From NCBI GenBank assembly GCA_030248215.1, contig JASANG010001161.1, positions 1 through 64,000 on the forward strand: a stretch of 64,000 bases of DNA, written 5' to 3'. Source of the stretch: Enoplolaimus lenunculus (Eukaryota > Nematoda > Enoplea > Enoplida > Thoracostomopsidae). The notes beneath the pieces were generated by a model. It had not been told where the DNA came from. It made no database searches and saw only the letters and a list, made by a program, of their open reading frames with translations. This document shows positions 53,998 through 64,000 of this stretch, in pieces (position 1 is the first letter of the stretch; each line of letters opens with the position of its first letter). Made by a program: the position numbers and the translations under genes.

Positions 53998-54200
53998 TAG
54001 CTTGCAAATCTGGCAATCTGTAAAGGGCACATTTGAATTTCCCATGGCATAGAGTCCATGAATTAATATCTTTTGAATTCAAACCCCCATTCTTGAAGCG
54101 ACTTTCTTCTCAAACACTAAAACAGTCCAAAAGTAGTTTATTGGCGATTCTGTCTGAATAATGAACAAACACAAAATTGATTAAAAAAGATTGCGGAATA
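53998..54200 (-). repeat. Family F repeat, minus-orientation copy
   Basis: Reverse complement of parts of 38997-39295: CTAGCTTGCAAATCTGGCAA, AAGGGCACATTTGAATTTCC, TTTTGAATTCAAACCCCC, AAAACAGTCCAAAAGTAG and AAAATTGATTAAAAAAG. Follows E2 directly, as F1 follows E1 at a distance, so E and F may be parts of one longer repeat. Confidence 0.55.
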
Positions 54201-54284
54201 CCCAGCCCTATTGAAACAGTTGAATAAAAAAACTAATTTTGGAATTGTATGTTTCACGCTCATAGCAATCAGGTTGTTGGTCAA

Positions 54285-54607
54285 CAGGGTGTAACCGGAG
54301 GTGAAAAATATCGGAGCCGGTCAACGAAACTTGCCACAGCCGGAGGTGAGGCGAAATTAGGTAGTAAAAATGATGGTTAATTTTAGTTAGTTTTAGCCAA
54401 TATCTGCAATATGTTTTCAAGTTGTTTGGTTTTAAGCTAATTTTATGCGATATTTCGGAAATTCTTTCCTGAAAATTGTGATAAAAGTAAAACGAAACTC
54501 ACTAAACAGATAAATTTTGCAAAATTTTGAATAATTTTACTACCGAAATTGTCAAATTCTACCGGAGCCGGATTTTTTGCCGGAGCCAGACCTCCGGTTG
54601 TACCCTA
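54285..54607. mobile_element. Family D MITE (copy D7, GGAGCC subtype)
   Basis: CAGGGTGTAACCGGAGGTG at the left, CAGACCTCCGGTTGTACCCT at the right, GAGCCGG units inside. Its sequence is the reverse-orientation twin of D3 (GTTTAAGCTAATTTT-type centre shared). Confidence 0.65.
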
Positions 54608-54900
54608 ATAGGCACCGAATATCCGGATATGAAAAGTATCCGGATATGTATCCGAAAAGAAACGTGTATCCGGATATCCGAAATGCTATTGTGTAAATAA
54701 GTAATTTTTTGGAATAATTTGCATTGTTTCATCAATACAGCAGCTGGAGCTGACGAAAAAAAACTTCTGTATTGAAATGTGAGTTAAAATATTAAACCAC
54801 ATCCCTATATAAATCCATGATATAAAATTTTGATTTCTTAAAACATGCGCGATTCTGATCGCTCTGGACTTGATGCTGCGAAAAATTATTCTGAACCTCA
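54608..54900. mobile_element. Family E element (copy E3)
   Basis: Begins AGGCACCGAATATCCGGATA directly after D7, with more GTATCCGGATATCCG units. The rest matches E2 (AAATCCATGATATAAAATTT, GATTTCTTAAAACATG). Confidence 0.5.
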
Positions 54901-55119
54901 AGTTTACCCTATGATAGTCACGTGAAAAAATGGTTCACTACTCAAAGTATTTACATGGGCCCTATAAATTGTTTAACTACCAATTAATTCTTAGCAAAAA
55001 CTTTCCGGCTTCATTTAAACGCATCCGAATTAGGTGCGTAATTTTATTACGCTATATCCAGAGCTCCTGTGTCCAGTTATCAACAGCGCCGCCGCAATTA
55101 AATCTGATCCAACGATGAT

Positions 55120-55320
55120 GCTCTTACAAAGCAAAAAAAAAAATTCTTTTTTTCGTTGCTTTGGGGGGACCAAAATTTTCCTCGTGCCCGGGCCTACAAT
55201 ATTTACCCAATAATAATAAAAACTTAAAAATCTTTCTTTTTTAAAAAAAAAGGGAAAAAAAATTTTCCCCCACACCGCGGAAAAAAGAAGGCAAAAAACA
55301 AAAAAAAACAGCAAACAAAA
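55120..55320. repeat. A/T and G/C homopolymer-run low-complexity stretch
   Basis: Runs such as AAAAAAAAAA, TTTTTTT, GGGGGG, CCCCC and AAAAAAAAAGGG follow each other closely. Unlike the rest of the window. Could be natural low complexity or poor base calling. Confidence 0.6.
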
Positions 55321-55440
55321 ACCCCTTTAGGCTACACACCAAAACAACATATAAAAAAACAAACAAAAAACAACAAACAAACAATCAGGTTGAAATAGAT
55401 TATATATTGAGTCAACACAAACTATACGTTTTAACATATA

Positions 55441-55664
55441 GGCCCGTATTCACAAATGTATGTAGCACCTATGACCAGTTGGCGATAGGTCTTCGAACTT
55501 TCGAACCATTGAACGCTGAGCCTCAATAATCAATACACTTTTCGCATATGCTTTGCTCTTCTCTTATACCAATTTTATGTTCAACAACTGCAATAGTTAG
55601 TGTGTTTGAAAAAACCTATTGCTAACTGATGATAGTTGCTGTATACATTTGAAAATATTGGCCC
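55441..55664. mobile_element. Family G MITE (copy G6)
   Basis: GGCCCGTATTCACAAATGTA at the left mirrored by GTATACATTTGAAAATATTG then GCCC at the right. One of the two best copies. Confidence 0.7.
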
Positions 55665-55686
55665 TAGTCTCAAGTCAGAAACCATT

Positions 55687-55957
55687 GCCTGTATTCTCAA
55701 ATGTGTGCAGCACCTATTACCTGTGTGCAGCACCTATTACCTGTGTGCAGCACCTATTACCTGTGTGCAGCACCTATTACCTGTGTGCAGCACCTATTAC
55801 CAGTGTGCAGCACCTATTACCAGTTGGTAATAGATCTAACTTTCGAATTCTTGAATGCTGAGCCTCATAATGTGTTCAACAACTGCAATTGTTAGTGAGT
55901 TTGAAAACCTATTAATGAACTGATGATAGTTGCTATATACATTTGAGAATACATGCG
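55687..55957. mobile_element. Family G MITE (copy G7) with internal tandem expansion
   Basis: CCTGTATTCTCAAATGTGTG at the left mirrored by TATACATTTGAGAATACATG at the right. Lies 22 bp after G6 in the same orientation. The left subterminal motif is expanded to six copies. Confidence 0.7.
55701..55820. repeat. 20 bp tandem repeat, six perfect-to-near-perfect units
   Basis: Unit CTGTGTGCAGCACCTATTAC. The first unit begins ATGTG and the last CAGTG, the others are identical. The unit is the subterminal part of family G (TGTGTGTAGCACCTATCACC), so it arose by slippage or unequal exchange inside the element. Confidence 0.95.
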
Positions 55958-56639
55958 TTAATATAAACATGGATACTTCACAAAGTTAAATGCAAAGTTG
56001 ACCATTCAAATGAATTTCTGACATAGACAGCAACTCGACTTCTGAGATAACCGAAGTCCAGCAAAAGTTTTGTTAAAATAACAATATATAACAATAGAAT
56101 AGGTTTTCTGTTACCAGTAATATCAGAAACAAGTCACCACATCAAAGGGGACACAAATGAAATGTCTGCCACCCCATTCCATTGATTTATGATAACTTTT
56201 CATAATTTCACACAAACATTCTACCACTATGATGTGTTCAGAATTTCAACAACTTTCACTGGTTTATGTCCGGCTTTGAATATTTACCGCTTACGTTTTG
56301 CATTCTTAATAAATTAAATGGCTTCTCCGCATTTGTTTGAATCACGAGTCAGAAAAATTAATGAAACATTTTCTCACGCACGTCAATATTAAGATCTCTA
56401 CGCAAGTTGTAGCGCTTCAAGTTTCAAATGCAAAAAACTTGCAGGTGTAAATGAGGATTTACACGAACTGTTGAACACATACTAACGTTTGGTACACAAC
56501 TACTGATTCATAACGAAACACAATAACGTTTCTAAGCACTTTTTTATAATAACGCACAACACTTAACATCACGAAACTATAATACTTTACACTGTTGTAC
56601 TACAGCACACCGAAGACACCGCAGACATTGGCTGAGTTT

Positions 56640-56984
56640 CCAAAACCTTACTTAAGTACGACTTAGTACTTAAGTACGTGCTAAGTAATTACCTAACGAT
56701 TTTGTAGTTTTTAAAAGCGTACTTAAGTAAATACTTAAGTCGCTGACTGAATTTGATAGATTACAAATTTACAGTTCGGGCATGCTAACATTAGTCGAAT
56801 TGAAATTGTAGACGCACGGTGCCTTCTTATATAAAGCAAAACTATTACTTCCTTCTTATGACAATGGCAGACATTCGGCGTTTATTTGATTTTGCTCGAA
56901 ATTTAAGTATTTACTTAAGTCGTCAACTTAAGTAATTACGTAAGTATAACTTAACTAAATACTTAAGTAAGATTTCGGAAATTG
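56640..56984. mobile_element. Family H MITE (copy H2)
   Basis: GGCTGAGTTTCCAAAACC then TTACTTAAGTACGACTTAG at the left; ACTTAAGTAAGATTTCGGAA at the right. Same ACTTAAGTA iterations as H1, and again preceded by CATT. Confidence 0.6.
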
Positions 56985-57364
56985 TACAATAACGATCGAT
57001 AATTCAGAACCGTATTCTCAACTGTGGATAGCTGAAGAGTCAATGACGACTCTTCAAATAAATGGGAACATTTTGCGTAGAATACCATGACCTGCCAATT
57101 ATTAATTTTTCAAGCAGCCAGCTGAGCAGTTTCTGCTCTGTCTCCAACGTGTGTTGGTACATTTTTTGTATCGTTCAATTACATTAACCGGTTGTCCTGT
57201 TGCATGCAACTCTTCAAAAGTTATCATCGCCTTTTGATTGAAGAAAGCTACATACTTACTCAGTTCCGGTACCTTGAAAGACGACCATGGGGAGATAAAT
57301 GTCCGTATATATACAAAATATATACCAATATACTTACAAAAATTTAATGCACTTATATATTATA

Positions 57365-57492
57365 CAGGGTGCAGCCAGACGCCAAGGTTGTAGGAACCAA
57401 AAATTTCAAACCAAACCAGACCTTATGCCAGAATTATACCGTAAAAACGCACTCAATTTTTACAGCTGCACCGAAATCCTGGTTACACCCTA
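57365..57492. mobile_element. Family D short MITE (copy D8)
   Basis: CAGGGTGCAGCCAGACGCC at the left, AAATCCTGGTTACACCCT at the right. At 128 bp it is far shorter than the other copies (320-390 bp) and lacks the CCGG repeats. Confidence 0.5.
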
Positions 57493-57572
57493 ATGTTTAT
57501 ATCCTATCTATCATCCTCTTGATGTAGTTGTACTCACATTAATTTGCGACCTCTGAATCTACAGGGTGTGTA

Positions 57573-60500
57573 TCAATCACTCTGAGCTGCCATACCAGGT
57601 CTCATAATCGGTGGTTGTGCAGCAGCGTACGGTGTATTTTCAACATAATCATAACGATATTTATCTTCAGCGTTCGCGATTGGCAGCGTGCCAGTGATTA
57701 TCGCTTGTATAAGCCATTCTGACGACACTGTGTGTGCGTTTTTCGTTGATGCGATACCAAGTAATTCAGGTGGACAACTAATATCGGTCAACATATAGTG
57801 AAGCGGTGTTTTTTCATCTGAAACAAACTCAAAATGGCATTAATCATACAAATAAACAAACCGTAAGCCAAGCGTCGAACAGGAACTACATTTTTCCGAA
57901 ACAGAACTTGTTTTTATCATTTAGACAAAATCGTACATCTGTCAAAACATATATTTCGATAGAATTTTTCAAATATAATACTTCCAATGTATAAATAATT
58001 ATGAATAATTTGCCACAAAACAGTATCCGCTTCCTGCGTCTTTACAGGCCTACATTTGAACAGAATACCTGACTATACCGCTGTCCAACAATCCAAATAA
58101 ACTGAGAAAAGATTAACAGTGGTAAAGTAACGCTTTATTTTACTGAACATATTAAAATGCTAAAATACGTTTTAACATGATTAAACTATGTACATAAATT
58201 GTTTATCTTCATAACATCCTATATACTGCCCCTCCCCTTATAACACAACGCTCAAAGATTAAAATGTTTCATACCTGGTAGTTCGCTGAGCACATTCGCT
58301 CCCATACACATCACTAGCGGTGACCAAATTTGCATAAAATTTAGCGTTTGCGGATTGCTCGGCTGATACGCTGTATAGACCAAAAAATTCAATCCTTCTA
58401 GCAGATGTGGACAATTTTCATGCCTGAAACACCACCGTGGTGAACATCTTGATTTGAACACCTTTCTGTGCAAAGTATTTAACGCGAAATATTAACTAAC
58501 CATCCGTAGAAAGAACATTTAGCCAAAGTATTTAACATAAAATTAATACTAAACGTCCATAGAAAGAATATTTGACCCCCGATCCATCATGTATCGTAAC
58601 TTCAGAATCTTGTAATGTGATCTTTTTTTAAAAACGCGATTAATCTCATTGGATGTGTAATTTTCAATCACAGAATCTCTGTTTGTAATAGAAAATTTCA
58701 CTTAGTATATTAAACATGTTAACACATTTAGCACACTTATCCGTTACTTTATAACTGAAAAACAATACACAAAAAGTGTGTTTATTGTCCAAAATTTTTA
58801 AGGCTGAACATACTCAACGGGAGGCGAAAAATCTTGAGTGGGCGACCGAACCCCCAGTACTTCTTGACTTAAAATGCGTGTTTACCTAAATGTAATCAAG
58901 TACATGCAAACAACTTGACAATTAATCAAAATTTTAAATAACGCTGTGGCCCAACTGTCTTGTTTTCAGACTTCAATCAGAATATACTCACCATTCCATC
59001 AATTTTTTCTGTTCTAAACTATATCCTGACGGCAACATAAACTTTTCGATCGAATGTCCTTTGTTCTATAAAAAATTAAAAATTACAGCAAAAAACAAAC
59101 ATTAAATTTTACTAAAATATGTTAACACAGCTCTATATCCCAATACTCAAGACCGGAATGTTGCATTGGTCTTAAATTGCAAAAATGTTTAGAAATGATA
59201 AAAATTAATCTAAACAAAAATAAATAACTTGTAAACAAAAATAAATAAAGTATAAACAAAAAATCTGTCGAGCATTGAAAAAGTTACACATGTTAGTTGA
59301 ACGGATATAAAGTTCCTCGGAACATAATATTAACTATAGCATACTTGAATACTTCCAGTGCAATTAACAGCAGAAACAACATTATTTCTTACATCTCTAC
59401 AACACTCATGAATCCATACATGAGACACACATGGGATGGCGCGTGCCAGCGCAGATAAATATTTGTGCGTGCGATAATAAGTGTCCGCAATCAGAAAACA
59501 TTTGAATCGGTCTTTTACTTGCTAAAGTGCAAAAACAAAAATAACATCAACAAGCCCTAGTCAACCCCCATTCTTGATATTATTTGGCAACATAAGCAAA
59601 ATCTGAGCAGTTCACCAGCTTGGCTGGGTGTCAATAGCCCAGGTCACAAAATTATACTAGCACTTTTCAGTATGGAGACCCGAGATTTCTTGCAAAAGAA
59701 AAACCATTAAGCCAGTTAGCATCATATAAAAAGTAATCATATCAATCCAACAGCGGAATAAAGTATCACAAAAAACATCATTAGTCAGACTCACCGAAAA
59801 ATCGTCAATAACTTTGCCTCCGCGTTCTTCTATCAGCGAACGAACTGTCTTTTTGTTAAAACTGATCGTTGGTCGTATTTCTGAAAACAACATAACAAAA
59901 ACAAGCCACATGTAGAAAAACAATACAGGAGGAAGAGAAAACATAAAAAACTGTCGATATGAAATGCACACCAATAAAATTTATACCGAAACAGAACCCG
60001 CAACTCAAAACAAGTACAGCAGTGGGCATATGTACATCCCTACCCTAAGTCTAAATGTAAAGTTGATAGTCTACACGAGCCTTCCGCTATGGCTTTTCCC
60101 TGCTACCTTCTTCTGCTTACCTTCTGACGCACTGCTATCATCAGATCGTATCGGCCTCCTGCTCGCCGATGTCAACACAAACGAGTGTCCTGCAAAAATT
60201 TGAGGTGGAATAATCGGGCGCGGTTGAGACGGCTCGCTCACCAGGAGTGCAGACGCGACTGCAACTGCGGCAGGAGTAGTAGTAGTAGTAGCGGTAACAG
60301 CGCCACCGCCAATGATATCTCTACTACCAGGAGGCACCTGTCCCAGAGTAAGCACTCCTGTTGGAGTGACAGCAGCTGGCATCGCGCCAGCAATTTTCTT
60401 TTCCAATTTCTCCCCTGATTTCATCTTTAACTTCACTCCTTTATTATCACCAGCATGAGCTCCACTCTTGTTGCCTTTACTTAAGGCATCCACGGCACCT

Positions 60501-63500
60501 GATAAATGTTTGTGTTTTTTAATCTTGTCTGTCACTCCTGGTTTACTCGTGTCACCATGGGTATTCGCACGGGCAACAAGTGCGGCATCACTCGATGAGG
60601 AACTATGCAGTTGACCGTGTTTGTGAAGCAACAACTTCTTTTTCTGTTTCTTAATCAGTTCTTCTCTACTTGACGATTTTGTTGTATCACCGTGTCCTGA
60701 TGGCCTCGAAAGTTTGTCGCCTCCTCCGTGTTTAAGTTTCTTTTTAATCTTTTCTCGATTTTCCGAATGTTTCAGTGAGTGCGATTTGTGCTCTTTTGAC
60801 GGTTTCACTTTTAATTTTTTCACTAAAACAGAAATCTAATAACATTTGACTTCATTGAAGGCAAATCCCACCCCAACACATAATAAACACTAGAAACTAA
60901 ATCTAAGGGTACGATTTACTTTCCGCCACAGTAAGGCACCTCCACATTAGTGTTTACCATTTTCCCAAGCCAAAGCTTACGCTAAGAGTTAAGCAAAACC
61001 TAAACTTTTAGCCTAAGGATAACCCTCAGCCTATTTTTATAAATGTAGTTATGGGAGAAATCCATGTGGGAAAAATTAAACAAGAACAAATAAAACTTAT
61101 GGGCGGGCGTATCCACTGTAAAAATCCCGAAACGGAAGTTTCTTATATTTCAAACTGAAATCTCGTTTAATAACCTCAACACAAAAATTCGAAAGGAAGG
61201 ATTTGACAACTGAACCCCCGGCGGAGATCCTAATCTAAATATACACACTATACAGTCATCTTGAAAATTCTGTATTCTTTACCTGGCGGTTCTCCTTCTT
61301 CGGTCCCACCTTCAGCTTTAGCCCGTTGTTTGGCTACACTCGGGTCAAACTGTCTTCGCTCATTGCCTCCTGCTGCATCAGACGCGTTCGACCTGCCTGA
61401 TACAGAACTGACACTTGGCGACTCCGTTCTATTCGCATCTTCGCGAGGAGTAACTGCACGCCCATGTCCTCCTGTTCCAGATGTCCCACTCCGAGTATGC
61501 TGCTCTTTTGAGGTTGTACTCTCATTGGCGCCGCTTTGAACAGGAGTCCGAGTACGTCGCGCACGCCGTGTATCGGCGATATTATCTGAAAACGATTCCC
61601 GTTAATATCAAAACTGTCTATAGCATGTATGATATTTTTGTGGATACCAATCAGGCAAGAGGTCTGTTTCCGGAATGTAACACGATTGGTTTTCACTGAC
61701 AGAACGCTGTAGAAGATTAACGATGAGATATTATATTAATTAGTAAGTAACTACAAACATAAAACTTTACCCGATACAACATCTTGTGCGGCAACATTGA
61801 CCAAACTATGAATGAACTTCGACACCTGATCACGTTCAATCATCATTTTCTCCCACGATACTCTTAAATACAATGATGCTAAAAATATTCTCAGCGTTAC
61901 CAAACTGCGGTTAATACAAATTTAAAACATAATCACAGGCTAGTGTTTGTAAACAATATGCGCTACAAAGCAACTGACATAAATCTCAACACAAATTTTG
62001 TAACCTATAGCAGAATAAAATCCCAGCTGCGTTGCAGAGTTTTAAAATCTCATTTGATACAGTATGCACACATCTGAAAAATTAACACTAAATTGATATA
62101 AGCGCAACACACGTTTGGGAATGTGGCTAACAGGGTGAAATATGAATTCCGATTCCGATTAGAATTCCGATTCCGATTAGAATTCCGATTCAAAACGAGT
62201 TCTGATTCCGATGCACAATCAATCGGAATCGGAATTTCCACATTTTAATTTTATGCCAACTTGTTGTGATATGTTGCTTAAAAATTCCGCATCATTTATG
62301 TATTAAATTGTTTGCGATGACTTAACTAGTTTTACAGAGCCAAATAATGATTGCCAATTGCCAGCCAACAGACACCCATAATCAATATTAACTTGTTTAT
62401 CCAAATTATCCGTATAGTCACAAAATTTGTAGTTCCGATTCTGATTTCGGTATAAATTTTTGTTTCGATTCCGGTATAATACCGTTCCGCTTTGCACTCT
62501 GGCGGCTAGTGACTACTGCTAGAGCAGTCACAAGTATTAATAAAACTGCAGAACCAATATTCAGCCGATAATATGGTGTGTCATTTACTAGAAAGAAATT
62601 TACAACTGTTTACTTTTCAATTTCATCAGTCACAGAATTCATTGCTTCAAACGTGCCGTCGTACCATTCTTGACTAGTGGCAACACTCGGACACTGAACA
62701 ATATTATAATTTCGTGAACATTTCCAATGTATTTCAATAATTAAAATTAATCCCCAGCCAATCGGAAACAATATGAACCACTTGTTCTGAATCATCGTAA
62801 TATTTCTACATTATACAAATCAGCCTTATTGACATATGTTGCAATTTTACACCTCCTGACATTACTGTTGTTGCCATACATCAGTCAAATTACGACGACA
62901 GTAGCTTACTTTTGTTATTCTAATTGGCTGCAGTTCATCATCGTGTTCGTCTTCAAGAAACACTTTTCGCATTAGCTAAAATGCCTAACAAAACAGTAAT
63001 TTTAAGTAAAATACTTAAATCATTCAATTATTTAAAATGTTTCAAAAATTTCGCTGACATCTAAAGCTCTGTTGACACGTGCCCATTTCGCAGCAAGAAC
63101 GTACAGCTACAATGTCCACGTACAAGTGCAAATTTATCATACGACGTAGTAGGATCGCAAAATGCCGGTACTACTACTACAACTATTACTACAAGGCTGC
63201 AACCGGAATTACAATTTGCCGGGAACGGAACTGGAACCGGGAAGTGAAAAATACATGCCACCAAAAAATTCCTGTTAATTTTCTTTTTTTGCAATACAAT
63301 TGGTGAAATAACCCTTAGTTGAAGATATATATTCACTTTATCTGCAGTATTTCAGATTTTCATACCCACGGAAGCACAATCTACCTTCGATGATTTATTT
63401 TCGGCAACTATCACGGTTTATATTACTATACGAATGAAATCTACCTAATTTTAAATACTAAACTATCTTAATTTCCACCATGCAATTTACCAGAACCGGA

Positions 63501-63687
63501 AGGTCAAAAATCGCCGGAACCGGAATTCCGGTTGCACCCTGACTACTACGTATACTTTTTGGAAGATTTTGGCAGATTTCGGCTGTTAAACGCACTTACC
63601 ACATCGCCAATTTTCAACGCAGAAATTGCAATGAGATCCGGAGACGGCATGTCTCGTACAAAACCATCGAGATACTTAATTTTGTAT
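57573..63687 (-). CDS. TP53BP1: 53BP1-like DNA damage protein, 3' part: Tudor region, basic linker, tandem BRCT
   Basis: Chromatin reader at double-strand breaks: Tudor binds H4K20me2, BRCT binds p53 and phospho-H2AX. Exons in transcript order: 63687-63600, 62975-62910, 62693-62614, 61862-61771, 61585-61283, 60822-60121, 59880-59795, 59521-59393, 59065-58992, 58423-58275, 57817-57573, about 670 codons, phases consistent. The first Tudor fold shows YKIKYLDGFVRDM (human YKLLFDDGYECDV). The second is SQEWYDGTFEAM plus VSWEKMMIERD (human EDEYFSAGVV, RKWYKRMAVI). A 334-codon linker is Ser/Lys/His-rich with basic NLS-like runs (KIKKKLK, KKQKKKLLLHKH). BRCT1 starts FAGHSFVLT (FLGYAFLLT), then FLIADTYYRTHKYLSALA and IPCVSHVWIHECC. 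BRCT2 has FLVYTAYQPSN and ends EWLIQAII...YRYDYV (EWVIQCLI...YKHDYV), followed by 19 extra residues. The N-terminal half lies beyond the right edge. The 62975-62910 exon is the least certain. Confidence 0.92.
60940..61040. repeat. Family B remnant in 53BP1 intron
   Basis: AAGCTTACGCTAAGAG, CCTAAACTTTTAGCCTAAGG and CCCTCAGCCTA, with no clear ends. Confidence 0.35.
62123..62509. mobile_element. Family D MITE (copy D9, GGAATC subtype) in 53BP1 intron
   Basis: Body 62131-62501: CAGGGTGAAATATGAATTCC at the left, CCGTTCCGCTTTGCACTCTG at the right. ATTCCGATTCCGATTAG repeats inside. Flanks GTGGCTAA and GCGGCTAG match at 6 of 8. Centre resembles D1. Confidence 0.6.
63185..63549. mobile_element. Family D MITE (copy D10, GGAACC subtype) in 53BP1 intron
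   Basis: Body 63193-63541: AAGGCTGCAACCGGAATTAC at the left, CGGAATTCCGGTTGCACCCT then G at the right. Flanks ATTACTAC and ACTACTAC match at 7 of 8, an 8 bp target duplication. ACCGGAACCGG-type blocks as in D2. Confidence 0.7.
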
Positions 63688-63898
63688 CTGCAACGAAACA
63701 AAACACTGATCACAAATAAATGCCATTAAAACAGATAATAAGTACAGTACAGTTTATAAAACACTCCTACACAACAGTGCATTGTCTAATCCGCAAATAA
63801 AATTTCTAATTTTCAAATATGCAAAAAACAACCAACTGAATTGGTACCAGGCGTTCAGATATAGTTCAACCAGTGATGTCACAAAAAGTTCTTTAGCG

Positions 63899-64000
63899 GA
63901 GGTCTATATTCTCAAATGCGTATAGCACCTATCACCAGCTAGCGATAGGTTTCCAAACTGATGACCTCCTACACTTGCAAATCTTAAAATCGCCACAGAA
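63899..64000. mobile_element. Family G MITE, left part, cut by window edge (G9)
   Basis: GTCTATATTCTCAAATGCGT then ATAGCACCTATCACCAGC matches the left end of family G. The right end lies outside the window. Confidence 0.55.

Larger units (their letters stand above)
46068..57572. other. 11.5 kb gene-free region
   Basis: Between the convergent carrier and 53BP1 genes. I find no exon here. It is dominated by the MITE families described separately, an AT tract and low-complexity DNA. The frames at 48141-48693 (minus) and 52801-53000 (plus) have no recognisable family. The 3' untranslated regions of both genes should lie at its edges. Confidence 0.55.

Noticed and set aside
55701-55820. CRISPR-like array
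   Set aside because: Direct 20 bp repeats without spacers, inside a MITE in an animal genome: a minisatellite.
61334-61696. 120-codon minus-strand frame starting MKTNRV
   Set aside because: It overlaps the 53BP1 exon 61585-61283 in another frame. The chosen frame has correct splice sites and phases on both sides.
1-64000. Retroviral, LTR, Polinton or other virus-like elements and toxin genes
   Set aside because: No reverse transcriptase, integrase, capsid, polymerase or envelope-like frames and no long terminal repeats were noticed; the repeats seen are short non-autonomous DNA elements, SINE-like sequences and satellites.

Overview
The window is animal nuclear DNA. It is AT-rich, its genes are split by canonical GT-AG introns, and all recognised proteins are animal housekeeping or signalling proteins: a secreted DNase I family nuclease, rabenosyn-5, MOSPD2, ribosomal protein eS28, an SLC25A29-type mitochondrial carrier and a 53BP1-type DNA damage protein. 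The mix of compact exons with introns full of short inverted-repeat elements suggests an invertebrate. A tunicate or another invertebrate deuterostome is possible, but the sequence alone does not settle this. I saw no bacterial, viral or long retroelement coding regions.

Layout. 1-5.5 kb holds repeats (a piggyBac-like MITE with a tRNA-like core, a palindromic TA-flanked MITE, a 0.5 kb CAA tract) and, at 5467-5628 on the minus strand, the signal-peptide exon of a DNase I-like gene whose other exons are not seen. 7289-15830 (+) is a 13-exon rabenosyn-5 gene. 15.8-20.9 kb is intergenic or holds the unseen first exon of MOSPD2. 20914-34139 (+) is MOSPD2 (CRAL-TRIO, long disordered linker, MSP, tail anchor), whose introns hold a 480 bp GTT tract and several MITEs. 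34.1-39.9 kb is repeat-rich spacer with a 1.2 kb element built from about seven tandem units. 39888-40423 (-) is the two-exon RPS28 gene. 42489-46067 (+) is a seven-exon SLC25A29-like carrier. 46.1-57.5 kb is a gene desert packed with MITEs. 57573-63687 (-) is the 3' part (eleven exons) of a TP53BP1-like gene that runs off the right edge.

Mobile DNA. At least ten families of short non-autonomous DNA elements recur. They are labelled A-N here for cross-reference. Several show clear terminal inverted repeats and target-site duplications: TTAA (A, piggyBac-like), TA (I, Tc1/mariner-like) and 8 bp (C and D, hAT-like). The most striking case is a family C element that landed exactly on a splice acceptor of MOSPD2. 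Its 8 bp target duplication copied the acceptor, so the exon still has a usable site. That element itself carries a family D element with its own perfect 8 bp duplication.

The genes are not an obvious pathway cluster. Rabenosyn-5 acts in endosome fusion and recycling, MOSPD2 tethers ER to other organelles, eS28 is a ribosomal protein, the carrier moves basic amino acids across the inner mitochondrial membrane, and 53BP1 reads histone marks at DNA breaks. Exon coordinates below come from reading splice motifs, codon phase and family resemblance, not from transcripts.
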